DNA from: Reticulitermes lucifugus | Taxonomy: Eukaryota; Arthropoda; Insecta; Blattodea; Rhinotermitidae | Assembly (NCBI GenBank): GCA_026260175.1 | Contig: JAKCWW010000413.1 | Span: 47,096-111,095 of the forward strand | Direction of reading: 5' to 3' | Length of the DNA: 64,000 nt | Shown here: one piece after another, positions 42,901-51,719 of the stretch | Layout of the letters: each line of letters opens with the position of its first letter | Numbering within the stretch: the stretch's first letter is position 1 | Position numbers and translations under genes: made by a program | The notes under the pieces: generated by a model | The model's database searches: none | The model's input: only the letters and a program-made list of their open reading frames with translations | Told to the model about the DNA's origin: nothing

Positions 42901-45900
42901 TACTGTGTGGAGAAAAATGAAATACCTCCATTAGACTTATGATTTTAAAATAATTAAAGAGAAGTGAGTGAACATGCCAAAATGGTTACACTGCATATGT
43001 CTTGTAGCTTCTTTATTAACATTGGCAACATATTCAGAGACATTATTTTATATGTATTGTAACAAGAGCAAACCAACAGACACTTTCAATCAGGGCTGTG
43101 TCCAAATTTCCATCAACCTAAACCAGGGGTGGAACACAGTATAGATCATGTACATGCAGATATTCCCTAGTGGAATATTTTGTTAGTATCACATTAGATA
43201 GATTTTCTTCGTTATGATGGATTTTTCCACATCAACACACCTTTATCTTTGGGATAAACTCTATGCAACTCAATACAGACAAAAAATGTTATAAGGCTAA
43301 AACAAAGAACAAAAATAATATCAATATTGTAAACAATATTGTAAAGAATATAGATCTCATTTCCAGTAAACAGACACATGATGTTTTGTATTTATACAAT
43401 TTTACATTTTTATATTTTAATAGATTAGTCTTATGATGACTGAATAAGTTAAAACATATGTCACTAGAGTGAATGTGTGCAGTGCAGTGGTACAAGTACT
43501 GTTTGTTAATACAGATAACACAGTGGGATGCCAAATGTCAAAGTTTTGGCTATTTTAGCCTGTATCAAATCCAAATACAAAATGCATACTCAACTTGGAG
43601 TAAAATTAATAACTTGTACATACAGGACATAGTGAGGTCTGAGAGCAAAATCAGGTATAAGAGTTACATATACATGTTAAAAGTGACAAAACAGCTAAGT
43701 TGTATAGTGACCTGTCCTTGAGACCCTAAATGGCAGATAAAATACCACAACACAGATCTTTCTGCAGTGCATATGGTTCAGATATTAAAACTGACACACA
43801 ACAACATCAGTTGAATTGACTTTGCAATCCCTATAGTTGTAATGAATGTGCAAACACTAGGCATACTACAAAAGTCATCTCCAGGAATGTCCCTTAATAT
43901 GTTCTGGAGATGACAGGTACAATATTCCTTATAAAATGAAAATAGCACCAGAATATGGTTCTGAATAGGAATTACCCAGACACTGATTGTGAGGTCAAAA
44001 AATTATCACCATTAATCACCACAGACAAAATATATGTGCAGCCAAGTGGTTAATGCAGGACTTATTTGCCAGATGATTTTAAATTTACAAGTGTCTGTAA
44101 TAATATACTGTTGATCCTGCAGGTGGAAGATGATGCATTTGAAGGACTGTCAAACTTGGAGATGCTATCACTGAAGGATAACAACATTTTACTGGTCCCT
44201 GCATCTGCATTGGGCCGCCTGCCTAGCCTCACATCTCTGCAACTAGATTACAACAGGGTGGCAGCACTGTCAGGTGATATCCTCAGAGCAGTGGCTGGCC
44301 ATGTGATTTCATTAAGCCTTGCCCGCAATGTTGTGCGTGAGCTGCCACCCACCTCATTCAAAGAGTTTACACATCTGGAAACTCTTGACCTCAGTGGCAA
44401 CCTACTGGCCAGTCTGGCAGCCACCACATTCACTGGACTTGAAGGAAGTTTGGCTGAGCTGGATCTCTCTGGAAATCGTCTGACATCACTTTCATCTACA
44501 CCAATTGCTCTTTCTCATCTCAAGGTGTTGGATATGTCTCGAAACCAGCTTGCTGAGCTTCCTCGAATGGCCTTCACCCAGCTACCTGGCCTTGTCCATC
44601 TGAACCTCAGCCACAACCCCACCCTGGGGTCCATATCATCCACAATATTGCACAGTCTCCCAGAACTTCGTGAGCTTGACTTGAGTCAAACAGGTCTCAA
44701 AATGCTCTCACCAGAACTCCTTCTTCGCAGCCACAACCTTGTGAGAGTGTCCCTCTGTGACAACTTGATTCAAGAATTACCAGAAGGTGCTTTTCATAAC
44801 CTGAAAAACCTCACAGCTATTGATCTGTCTAACAATCAAATACTGAACATACGACCTGGAGCATTTATGGGTCTTCGAGCCATAAAAAAAGTGTATTTAA
44901 ACGGCAACAGACTCACCGCCTTCAAAGGGGAATTTTTTCGCAATCTTGGGAGTGATGCAAGCCTGGGAACAACTTTAGAAGTCTTGGATTTGACCAACAA
45001 TGAACTCAGCTACTTGTTTCCTAGCTCATTCCGTATCCACCCCCGTCTCCGCAAGCTGATGGCTGGTGGCAACAGGTTTTCTTTCTTTCCTGCAGAACTC
45101 ATAGCTTCACTACAATATCTAGAATATATAGACTTAGGACACAATTCACTGCGAAGTGTAGAAGACTTTGATTTTGCAAGCCTTCCTCGCCTTCGGACAT
45201 TAATCCTGTCATACAATGAAATTGAAACTATAAGTGAATTAGCATTCCAGAACTCCACACAACTTCAGATATTGGATATTTCTGGGAATAAAATTGAACG
45301 TCTTAGTGAGAGAACATTTGAAGGTTTGGTTCGTCTTGAAATGCTCAATCTTGAGAACAATTTAATCTCTGAGCTTCCTGATGCGATATTTGAGCGTTCT
45401 CGTGTTCAGATGCTGGAAAAAATCAACCTGGCTGGGAATCAGTTTGAGACCCCACCGCTACAACCACTACAACGCCAATACTTTTTCCTGTCTATGGTTG
45501 ATCTTTCTCGCAACAAAATACGTGAAATCCCACCGGAAGATTCCATAATGGTCAACATCAAGAAACTGGATCTCTCCTACAATCCCCTCTCTCAAGAAGC
45601 TGTTGAAAATGTACTGGGAGAACCAAAGACAGTCCGGGACTTAAATTTGGCAGGTACTGGAATTATATCTGTCACTCAAATGGAGACACCTTTCTTAAGG
45701 CGACTCAACTTGTCACATAATGTGATCAGCAGTCTACCAGACACTGTATTTGAACGCCCAACATTACTAGAAGAGCTTGACATCTCACATAACAGCCTGA
45801 GTGAATTGCCTCATGTGTGGCAACGGCTTAAGAACCTACAGGTTTTAGATGTGTCTGAGAACCCAGTGATAAATATCCTTCAGGGTGACCTGGATGGTTT

Positions 45901-47110
45901 AGAAAGTTTGCGTTCTTTGCGGATACATGATCTTACAATGTGTATACGTCTTGAGAAGAATGCCTTCAATTCTCTCAGTAATCTAGCAGAGTTGAAAGCA
46001 TATGGATACCCTCGACTGGGATACCTTGATGTGTCTGGCATCCTTCAAAATCTGCCAGCATTAGAGAAATTGGACATAGAGCTTAAAGATTCAGCTGTGA
46101 GTGGAGAACAACTTTCACCAGCACTACAACCACGTCTGCAGGAACTTGGACTGCGTGGACAGAGGGTTAGAAGCCTGTCATCAGGTGTACTGGCTGGGTT
46201 ACGGGGACCATCTGTTCATGTGGGTCTACGAAATACTTCAGTTTCCACCCTGCCTCCAGCTCTATTCTTCACTCTGCCACGCTCCATTCGCCTGGAACTG
46301 GATGTGTCTGGTAGCCAACTGACCACACTAGGCCCACCACTATTGGCTGCTCTGGATGAGCGGAAAGGTGACCTCACACTTACAGGTCTGTCCGACAACC
46401 CTATAAATTGTGACTGTGGTGCCAGGGCACTGAGACGGTGGCTTCCAGGAGCAGGAATGTCTGGGATTCGCTGTGTTTCTCCAGAGAAACTTAAGGGCCA
46501 ACTCCTTGTAGAAGTTGCAGATGATGAGCTGATCTGTGACCTCAACCGACTACCAACTACAACACCTAGCACTACAGCTACTTCATCATCAAGAGCAACA
46601 ACAGAACCTGACATAATCTGGTCTGTACCTCCAAGCAGAGACAAGCCCTCATCCAGTAGCAAACCTGGGACAGGAACTGCCAACAAAGCAGTTCCAGCTG
46701 CAGGCTCATCAAGCCTGAATAATGATGACACCCTCATAATCAGTATTGTTGGTGGTGTGGTTGCCTTCATAGCAGTTCTCATCATAGTAATCTGCATTAT
46801 TAGGGTGCGAATCACCAATACTCAGTATAGGGGTGGTCCACTTGCAACACCAGGTGTCCTGTCAGCTGGGGGCCATGCTCCCTCAATGGTTACTGCAGGT
46901 TCAGGCTGTACTTGTGTCAAACCTCCAGTGGGGCCGCCTATGTATATGGCACCCTATGGACCTGGGTATGCTGCCACTCTACCTCCAAAGCTTATGCCAC
47001 CTACATCAGTGTCCCCACGCCCTCCATATTCAACAATGGGAAGGCAACCTTTTTATCAGAGTCCTTCATACTACATCACGTACCCTACTGAAGAAAAGGA
47101 ACATCGGTAG
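30887..47110 (+). CDS. chaoptin/artichoke-like LRR transmembrane protein, complete, seven exons
   Basis: Exons: 30887-31200, 35879-36068, 37571-37670, 38330-38500, 40134-40252, 41142-41288, 44123-47110. All junctions are GT-AG and in phase, giving about 1342 residues. Signal peptide (MLSAWCLVSLLVGAVLG), Cys-rich N-cap (YPCRCSPAEDGILMDC), then uninterrupted LRRs of about 24 residues (LxxLDLSxNxL) to about residue 1100, a C-cap (NPINCDCGARALRRWL to DDELIC, about 1105-1150), a Ser/Thr-rich stalk, one helix (about 1217-1240) and a tail of about 100 residues rich in Pro and Tyr. Likely a plasma-membrane adhesion or receptor protein. Length and repeat number fit chaoptin, but Drosophila chaoptin is GPI-anchored, so a paralogue or artichoke relative is equally possible. 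No TIR or kinase domain is present, so it is not Toll or Trk. Confidence 0.95.
31480..31640 (+). repeat. dispersed repeat, family F, in intron 1
   Basis: GGCAGTATGTTCCTCCGAAA, CACCTGCTAGACTTAACGG and TCGGAAGACCACCGTATAA, parallel to 22440-22560. An internal short inverted repeat (GGAGGAGCATTCTGCCTCC against GGAGGCAGTATGTTCCTCC) lies at about 31505-31560. Confidence 0.65.
31700..31820 (+). mobile_element. SINE family A, 5' half, in intron 1
   Basis: The tRNA-like head GAGCCGCGGTAGTGACTCGG, the B-box-like ATAGTTCCATTTCC and the start of the body CACCGCTTTGTGATCCAGAC. The 3' half is absent. Confidence 0.55.
32134..32391. mobile_element. 258-bp snapback element in intron 1
   Basis: Two arms of about 120 bp (32134-32257 and 32270-32391) are near-perfect reverse complements: GTATCTTTTACTCTTATC with GATAAGAGTAAAATATAC, TTGTAATACGTAATCAG with CTGATTACGTATTACAA, and AGAGCCATCATCAG with CTGATGATGGCTCT. 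The centre is short and AT-rich. No ORF. Confidence 0.92.
34060..35300 (-). pseudogene. Jockey/BS-like non-LTR retrotransposon, RT remnant, antisense in intron 1
   Basis: Minus-strand frames in order from 35300 to 34060: KVSRAPGQCGIPKRVLKHLP, SLLKPEKDPTLPSSYSP, DEQFGFRPRGSMTLHLAAL (RT block with FGFR), VAKGFDTVWVDGLL, LFSPYVNDMP (the catalytic YxDD is degraded to YVND in this family), TAQRMGMLGPLLNMKSGLS. Blocks are in correct order but in different frames with stops, so the element is dead. It probably continues into 35300-35400. It is inserted opposite to the host LRR gene. Confidence 0.9.
35460..35720. repeat. low-complexity repeat with G and C tracts at its ends
   Basis: GGCGTAACTTGGCTAATAAC followed by a GGNGGGGGC tract at 35501, and GGGGGGCATTTGTCCCCCC at about 35690-35706. 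G-rich and C-rich ends suggest a small foldback element. One N at 35503. Confidence 0.4.
35879..36068 (+). CDS. LRR gene exon 2
   Basis: Acceptor TGCTTTTGCAG; donor GTACAA. The join completes Arg 105, then LLMGLQSTLQELRLADNLL and LKLLDLSGNLIKGIEEG, two to three LRRs. Ends CDNLQ on a codon boundary. Confidence 0.92.
36345..36420 (-). repeat. repeat fragment with GAAACATG motif, intron 2
   Basis: The reverse strand reads CTCCCTGAAGATGACCATAT then AGGCCGAAACATGTATG, the same motif as in the element at 28440-28868. Confidence 0.6.
36640..36765 (+). repeat. dispersed repeat, family F, intron 2
   Basis: TACACGGCCTCACATCCCAG, AAGACAGCAGTCC and GAGAACCTCAAATCTCAC, the fullest copy of the family F 3' module. 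Confidence 0.55.
36863..36903. repeat. (AAT)n microsatellite
   Basis: About thirteen units in intron 2. Confidence 0.95.
37571..37670 (+). CDS. LRR gene exon 3
   Basis: Acceptor ATGTTTCCAG; donor GTATGC. Reads ELLLDRNSLTAVPSSSLNG and ALKVLSLTQNRI, ending with one base of a Gly codon. Confidence 0.92.
37907..37952. repeat. short inverted repeat, intron 3
   Basis: TTACAAAATTGAGT pairs with ACTCAATTTTGTAA around a loop of about 14 bases. Confidence 0.8.
38330..38500 (+). CDS. LRR gene exon 4
   Basis: Acceptor TTTATGCAG; donor GTAAGC. The split Gly is completed, then MVQTAAFQSQQSLESLDLSH and LRYLYLAHNRLTRFNSDVFH; it ends with one base. Confidence 0.92.
39470..39725 (+). pseudogene. BS/Jockey-like LINE 3' end, intron 4
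   Basis: Plus strand: SALKNYLYAHCFYSIDEYF, paralleling PALKDYL-type C-termini (compare 50490-51075). It is followed by an untranslated tail ending GTAAATAAATTCAATTCAAC. 5'-truncated. Confidence 0.55.
40134..40252 (+). CDS. LRR gene exon 5
   Basis: Acceptor TCATGTTACAG; donor GTGAGT. Reads AENLELLDLSQNFISEFP and LKFLNLSSNLIQ, ending on a codon boundary. Confidence 0.92.
41142..41288 (+). CDS. LRR gene exon 6
   Basis: Acceptor TCTTTCTCAG; donor GTAAGT. 49 codons: LQRLDLSRNNIANIAPGTF and LRELDLSVNALRT, phase 0 at both ends. Confidence 0.92.
41760..42085 (+). repeat. unclassified repeat, left member of an inverted pair, intron 6
   Basis: Matches the reverse complement of 42330-42620 in order: TTCGAAGTGCAAGATCTAGA, ATGGAACATTTCCACA, ACAAGATGAGAAGAAC, GTTCTTCACAGGTTTGTG and TTCCTCATATGTCAATCTA. 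Diverged, with small deletions and no intact ORF. Confidence 0.7.
42330..42620 (-). repeat. unclassified repeat, right member of the inverted pair, intron 6
   Basis: The reverse strand reads GTCAAAGTGCAAGAGG, TTGGAACATCCTCACAGAC, ACAAGACAAGAACATC, CTTCACATGTTGGGG and TTCCTCACACATCAACCTGA. The minus frame 42331-42615 is open but shows no known domain. Confidence 0.7.
43873..43915. repeat. short palindrome, intron 6
   Basis: GTCATCTCCAGGA pairs with TTCTGGAGATGAC. Confidence 0.8.
44123..47110 (+). CDS. LRR gene exon 7 (most LRRs, C-cap, TM, tail, stop)
   Basis: Acceptor TTGATCCTGCAG; 995 codons and TAG. It starts VEDDAFEGLSNLEMLSLKDN, continuing the repeat from exon 6. The open frame reaches back to 44066, but that part is intronic. 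The membrane segment is GGVVAFIAVLIIVICIIRV, followed by basic RVR as a stop-transfer signal. The tail includes PPVGPPMYMAPYGPGY and ends YITYPTEEKEHR. Confidence 0.96.
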   Translation: MEDDAFEGLSNLEMLSLKDNNILLVPASALGRLPSLTSLQLDYNRVAALSGDILRAVAGHVISLSLARNVVRELPPTSFKEFTHLETLDLSGNLLASLAATTFTGLEGSLAELDLSGNRLTSLSSTPIALSHLKVLDMSRNQLAELPRMAFTQLPGLVHLNLSHNPTLGSISSTILHSLPELRELDLSQTGLKMLSPELLLRSHNLVRVSLCDNLIQELPEGAFHNLKNLTAIDLSNNQILNIRPGAFMGLRAIKKVYLNGNRLTAFKGEFFRNLGSDASLGTTLEVLDLTNNELSYLFPSSFRIHPRLRKLMAGGNRFSFFPAELIASLQYLEYIDLGHNSLRSVEDFDFASLPRLRTLILSYNEIETISELAFQNSTQLQILDISGNKIERLSERTFEGLVRLEMLNLENNLISELPDAIFERSRVQMLEKINLAGNQFETPPLQPLQRQYFFLSMVDLSRNKIREIPPEDSIMVNIKKLDLSYNPLSQEAVENVLGEPKTVRDLNLAGTGIISVTQMETPFLRRLNLSHNVISSLPDTVFERPTLLEELDISHNSLSELPHVWQRLKNLQVLDVSENPVINILQGDLDGLESLRSLRIHDLTMCIRLEKNAFNSLSNLAELKAYGYPRLGYLDVSGILQNLPALEKLDIELKDSAVSGEQLSPALQPRLQELGLRGQRVRSLSSGVLAGLRGPSVHVGLRNTSVSTLPPALFFTLPRSIRLELDVSGSQLTTLGPPLLAALDERKGDLTLTGLSDNPINCDCGARALRRWLPGAGMSGIRCVSPEKLKGQLLVEVADDELICDLNRLPTTTPSTTATSSSRATTEPDIIWSVPPSRDKPSSSSKPGTGTANKAVPAAGSSSLNNDDTLIISIVGGVVAFIAVLIIVICIIRVRITNTQYRGGPLATPGVLSAGGHAPSMVTAGSGCTCVKPPVGPPMYMAPYGPGYAATLPPKLMPPTSVSPRPPYSTMGRQPFYQSPSYYITYPTEEKEHR

Positions 47111-49660
47111 CCTCTGGAATTTCTGTGCACTCTTCAGATTCTTATTGGTGGCCATGTCTTCTTACACAAATCTCAAACACTGGGGTTTGAAGATGCAGAA
47201 AATATCAACTATTTCTACCTCTTCAAGGGATCAGTGAATTAAAAAATTCTACCTTCAGCATGCTATGTCAGCTTGAAAATATTTGTATGCACTGGAGGTA
47301 GATAAAAAAGAGTTGATTCTGAAGAAAACAAGAACCTGGAGAGAAGAGGTTTTTGTCACCTTACTTTGAATATAAGGCTTAGGATTGTACCTAGCATTCC
47401 GTTTTTTACAATTCTTACACTTCCCATTCTGAAGTATCACATGAACATACTGCCATTATTTTTATTACAGCCGTTTTTAAATTCAGTGCCCATATTAAAG
47501 ACTAAGAATTTTGTCTGTGAATTGTTCACTCACCTACATTTTACAAAGATCTAGCAGCAAGTCCCCATAAAGTGTGTATTTTTCTTATGCACAAACAGTG
47601 TCAAACCAATGTTGTAAAAGGCTAGTCTTCTTATTTTCCCAGTGACTGAGGCCTGTGAGACATTCTTGTTGTTAGTTCACCTCAGTTTCTCAAGTAGCAT
47701 GGAAGATTTTCTTTTGCATACTTACAATTAAGTCAATTGAAGAGCAGTGATTGACATGAACAGATGAGTGATAATCCAGATACCCTCCCACAAAAGAAGA
47801 CAAAATGATTATTTTTGCATGTGACTTTACAAGGAGCCAAATAAGTTTCACATGTAGACAAGAGCTTTAAACAACTACCTGTGAATGAAAAATATTCTGG
47901 TCTCACTAACACTGTGTTATCGGATCACAAAACTGGATGCATAAAAAACAAAAACTCTTCTATTTTCCAGTCTATTAATGCTATAATGTTTTGCTCTGAA
48001 AAAGCTGTAGGCATTGTATAGTGTGAATGCCACACCGTTTCTCAGCTATTTAACCACTAGGACAGGGAAAGAGGCATGTTTACAAATCAGCTACAGGTTC
48101 AAAACTGTGCTTTGCACATACATCACCAACGGAACAAATGGTCACATCAGTACCGCTAGTCAAGCTGTCGAATTTTCACTTTGACTTCTAGACTAGAATT
48201 CACCACTGCTCTACATGGGAATTTGTATTTTGCCATAAGACCATACTGCTTTGTGGTATTTAAGTTATTAGGTACAGATTTAATGGATATTGTGAATGAG
48301 TGATTCTGGCTGTTGACAAGTATGTTTCCCATTACGGAATTATTGAAGCAACACCCATAAAACACTCAAATATATGCCAGCTCAACAAACGTGTAGGTTG
48401 TGTGAATTAATCAGATATGATGTGAGGTCACTGTTTATTCTGTGTAGAATAATGACCATATTTACTAGTATAATTTCCCCATTCCATCTTTTTGAATTAT
48501 TTTTTCCTTTCCATTGTACATTTCTAAGCTTCATTTTACCAGGTAATAAGTTATTACTGGGTTTAAGATTAAGACAGAAACTGCTTAACTCAGACTTTCC
48601 TAATTTGAATTGATTTTTAGCAACAGAAATATAAGTGTTGAATAAAAATTGTTAAGTTCCCCACTGTGTAATTTTCTCAATCCTCATGTTGCATGTAGTA
48701 AAATTTACAACACACAGTTTTTCACAATATCCATTAATTAAACACTGGCTAGACAAAAAATATGTAGAAGAGTGTAAATACAAAATGCCTTTGTATACAA
48801 ATTGATAACCTCCTGAACTGGAAGAATCATAAGGATTGATTCTTAAATTATGTGAAGCATGTTATGTAATTACATGTGTGTTTCACATCAGCAATTTATT
48901 TTGCTTATTGTCATTCTGTACTGAAATATTGAATAATTTTTGCCTGTTATTCATCTTTCAGTAAAAATATATTCACTCTACATAAGAAAATTGTTAAAAG
49001 TATGGTTGGTGCAAAACTAGAAATTCATGTAGAGGTCTGTTTAAGAGATAGAGATTTCACCTGTTCCAAGTGAATACACATTCTTGTTAATTAACTTTAT
49101 TGTAAATAATCAAGAAAATATAAAAATTGTAGCTGTATGCAGTATTAAGACAATTCATGAATGCCATCTTCATAGACCAGTTGTCACACTTTCATGCTTC
49201 AAAAAGCATGTACTATGCTAGCATCAAAATTTCAACAGTTTATCATGTAGACCCATCAGTCTGATGAATGACAAGGCTCAGTTTAAAGCAGGATTGAAGT
49301 GATATGTAAGTATGCAATCCTTTTATTCTGTTGATGAATTTATATTTAAAAATGGCTCATACTCTTATTGTCAGCTATATATATATATATATATATATAT
49401 ATAATGAATTTTGTATAAAATTTCAATACTGTATGTAAAATACTTATACTATTTTTGTGCTATACATTTCGTATTTCTTGAGTTATTCCACAACCTATCG
49501 TCACTGTGACTAAATGTTGGATCCACGTATAACTATGTACGGATGTATGTAAATAAGTAACGGTACAACCACTTGAACATCCTATCCATTTACTCATAAA
49601 TCATCCTGTCACTGGATAATATAAATCAGATATTGTATGTTATTAATTAACCCAAGCACA
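47111..49660 (+). other. probable 3' UTR and flank of the LRR gene
   Basis: AT-rich, CpG-poor sequence without coding signals. A candidate poly(A) signal AATAAA at 48641-48646 is followed by a GT-rich stretch (CCCCACTGTGTAATTTTC). A (TA)n tract lies at 49376-49402. The true cleavage site cannot be fixed from sequence alone. Confidence 0.5.
49376..49402. repeat. (TA)n microsatellite
   Basis: About thirteen TA units. Confidence 0.95.
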
Positions 49661-50160
49661 AAAGAAGCAGAACTGCACGCGCTGATGACGAGGACCATAG
49701 TCGTTTTAAAGCTGATGATGGCTCTGGTGGTTGAGACATTCCGGGCCTTTTATGGTACCTGAACGCGCTGAAGGCAGTGTAATCCACTCCCCGTTTCCTG
49801 AAGATGTATTTAAAAACTTCGTTGGTATCATTTTACTATTCTGTAAACATTGTGCTGTCGTGGGAGCATAACTTGTAGCCTTTAAACTGGCATTCCCCTT
49901 CTAGAGTTTATAAACGGACCCGGGGCGTGACGTCAGGACAAGAGTGCAATGTCACTTGCACAGATCTAGTATAGGTCACATATGTCGTGGATGAGGTGGT
50001 GGGAGCGGTACAATTACGGGGCGAATCAAATAGAGTGTACCATGAAGATGATGAAACAAATGTCACACATACTACGCAGTATCTGCCGGGGCTCGACCCA
50101 AGGACAAATAGGCTGGCTGACCGCCAGTCGTAAGGTAACTGTGACTGAGAGGAGGTAAGA
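49660..50160 (+). promoter_or_regulatory. CpG-rich patch, possible promoter and non-coding first exon
   Basis: CpG returns abruptly here between CpG-poor flanks (for example GCACGCGCTGATGACGAGG, GGGGCGAATC, CTGCCGGGGCTCGACC). A consensus donor, GAG|GTAAGA, lies at 50154/50155. No coding exon downstream could be tied to it. It may instead be a young repeat: a CTGATGATGG/GAGAC motif occurs at 49713-49740. Confidence 0.3.
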
Positions 50161-50489
50161 TTTGTGTTGTATTTGTGGGAATTGTGTACCTTGAAACGAT
50201 TGCAGTAATTCAGTGGTATAGTCCCACAGAATAATATTTGCCCGTTGTGCTGACGAGCTATTGGCGCCCTATAACACCGTTCTGAAAATGTGTTCGAAGT
50301 GATACCGCATTTTATTCAGTGACCTGTACTTTAAATGTTTTTCAAGTGTCTGCTTCCACGAGAACAAAGTGGAAACGAATATCATGAAGTAGAATTACAA
50401 AATGGCCCCCCGCCCGTATGAGAATAGTTCACACCACAGCACTGATGCGCTTCGTATGCCCTCTATTTTGGTGTAACACGGGACTTGTT

Positions 50490-51075
50490 TAATATACAGG
50501 TATAAGTATAGGATGTGATGATAAAACGATTGAAGAAGTAGTTACAACTACGTTTCTTGGCTTGTAAGTTGGCAATAACCTAAAGTGGGATACGCATATT
50601 GAATATATTATTCCTAAATGAGGTTCATAACATGTTGCTATATGGTTAGTCAGGCCACTCGTAAAAACACATACTTCTAGAAGTTTACTTTGCATTTTCC
50701 ATTCCCTGTTCCAGGGAAATTCAACAGACGGCAAAAAGTATTAACGATCTAGAACAAATTATATTAATAGTAGGTGTAAAGAAAATACCTTTTGTAGGAA
50801 GTTATTTAACATACTTCCCCTGCCAGTGAATTACGTTATTATTACCGTCTTTCATGTACGACACCATGGAACCATTCCACACAAATTCAGAGCTACACTG
50901 TGTACATACTAGACATATACATGACCACCATATGCCAGATGCTAACCTTACAAGTTACCAGAAAGGTGTGTACTGTCTAGGAACCAAGTGTTTGTCCATT
51001 GAACATTAAAATTTTAAACTGTAATATTTAAGCCAGCATTGAAAGATTATTTCTTAGCACAGTCATACTCTATAG
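50490..51075 (+). pseudogene. BS/Jockey-like LINE, RT C-terminal region
   Basis: The plus strand reads IGCDDKTIEEVVTTTFLGL, NNLKWDTHIEYIIPK, then (after a deletion and frameshifts) FHTNSELHCVHTRHIHDHH, MPDANLTSYQKGVYCLGTK and a degenerate end. This is the well-known post-RT segment (HTRHxxDLHxPxxNLTxYQKGVYYxGIK). Dead: several stops. Confidence 0.88.
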
Positions 51076-51288
51076 GAGAATTGTTTTGAACTGAAAGCTC
51101 ATAAGTAGTGCATGTGTATTTTTTAACGCTAAATACCTTGCCGTGTTTTTGTCTGTGTAAGATTATATTCTTATAAGTTGACTTACGAAGGTACAATTTA
51201 AGCCATTTACCAGTTCTCCTTCAATCTACAAAAATGTAGGTTTTGATGGTAATAGTTTATGATTTATGCACCAAATATTTAAGTAAGG

Positions 51289-51714
51289 TCACAATGTATA
51301 CCATTCATTCATTCTGTAGTCTCTTACGACAGGTCCGTAGCCTCTTCCAAAGTGAGTTCTCCACAAGGTGCGATCTAGTGCTTCCTCTTTCAANNNNNNN
51401 NNNNNNNNNNNNNNNNNNNNNNNNNNNNNNNNNNNNNNNNNNNNNNNNNNNNNNNNNNNNNNNNNNNNNNNNNNNNNNNNNNNNNNNNNNNNNNNNNNNN
51501 NNNNNNNNNNNNNNNNNNNNNNNNNNNNNNNNNNNNNNNNNNNNNNNNNNNNNNNNNNNNNNNNNNNNNNNNNNNNNNNNNNNNNNNNNNNNNNNNNNNN
51601 NNNNNNNNNNNNNNNNATTTCAAAACTTTCCAGATACTTCTGATCTATTTTCCGAAGTGTCCACGTTTCAGCACCATATGTCATCATAAACACATGAATT
51701 TTTTTCATTTGCAA
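51289..51714 (-). pseudogene. LINE C-terminus interrupted by an assembly gap
   Basis: The minus strand right of the gap reads MMTYGAETWTLRKIDQKYLE and SFE; left of it, LKEEALDRTLWRTHFGRGYG then PVVRDYRMNEW. Both are blocks of an abundant insect LINE after its RT domain, and the open frame spans the 223 N. Whether the missing part is intact is unknown. Confidence 0.85.
51394..51616. other. assembly gap (223 N)
   Basis: Run of N inside a LINE sequence, as expected where a repeat blocked assembly. Confidence 1.
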
Positions 51715-51719
51715 GAGTT

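Noticed and set aside
46216-46818. 200-codon minus-strand frame
   Set aside because: Antisense shadow of the LRR gene's last exon.
30887-47110. Toll receptor
   Set aside because: Signal peptide, LRRs and TM are present, but the cytoplasmic tail is about 100 residues and lacks a TIR domain.
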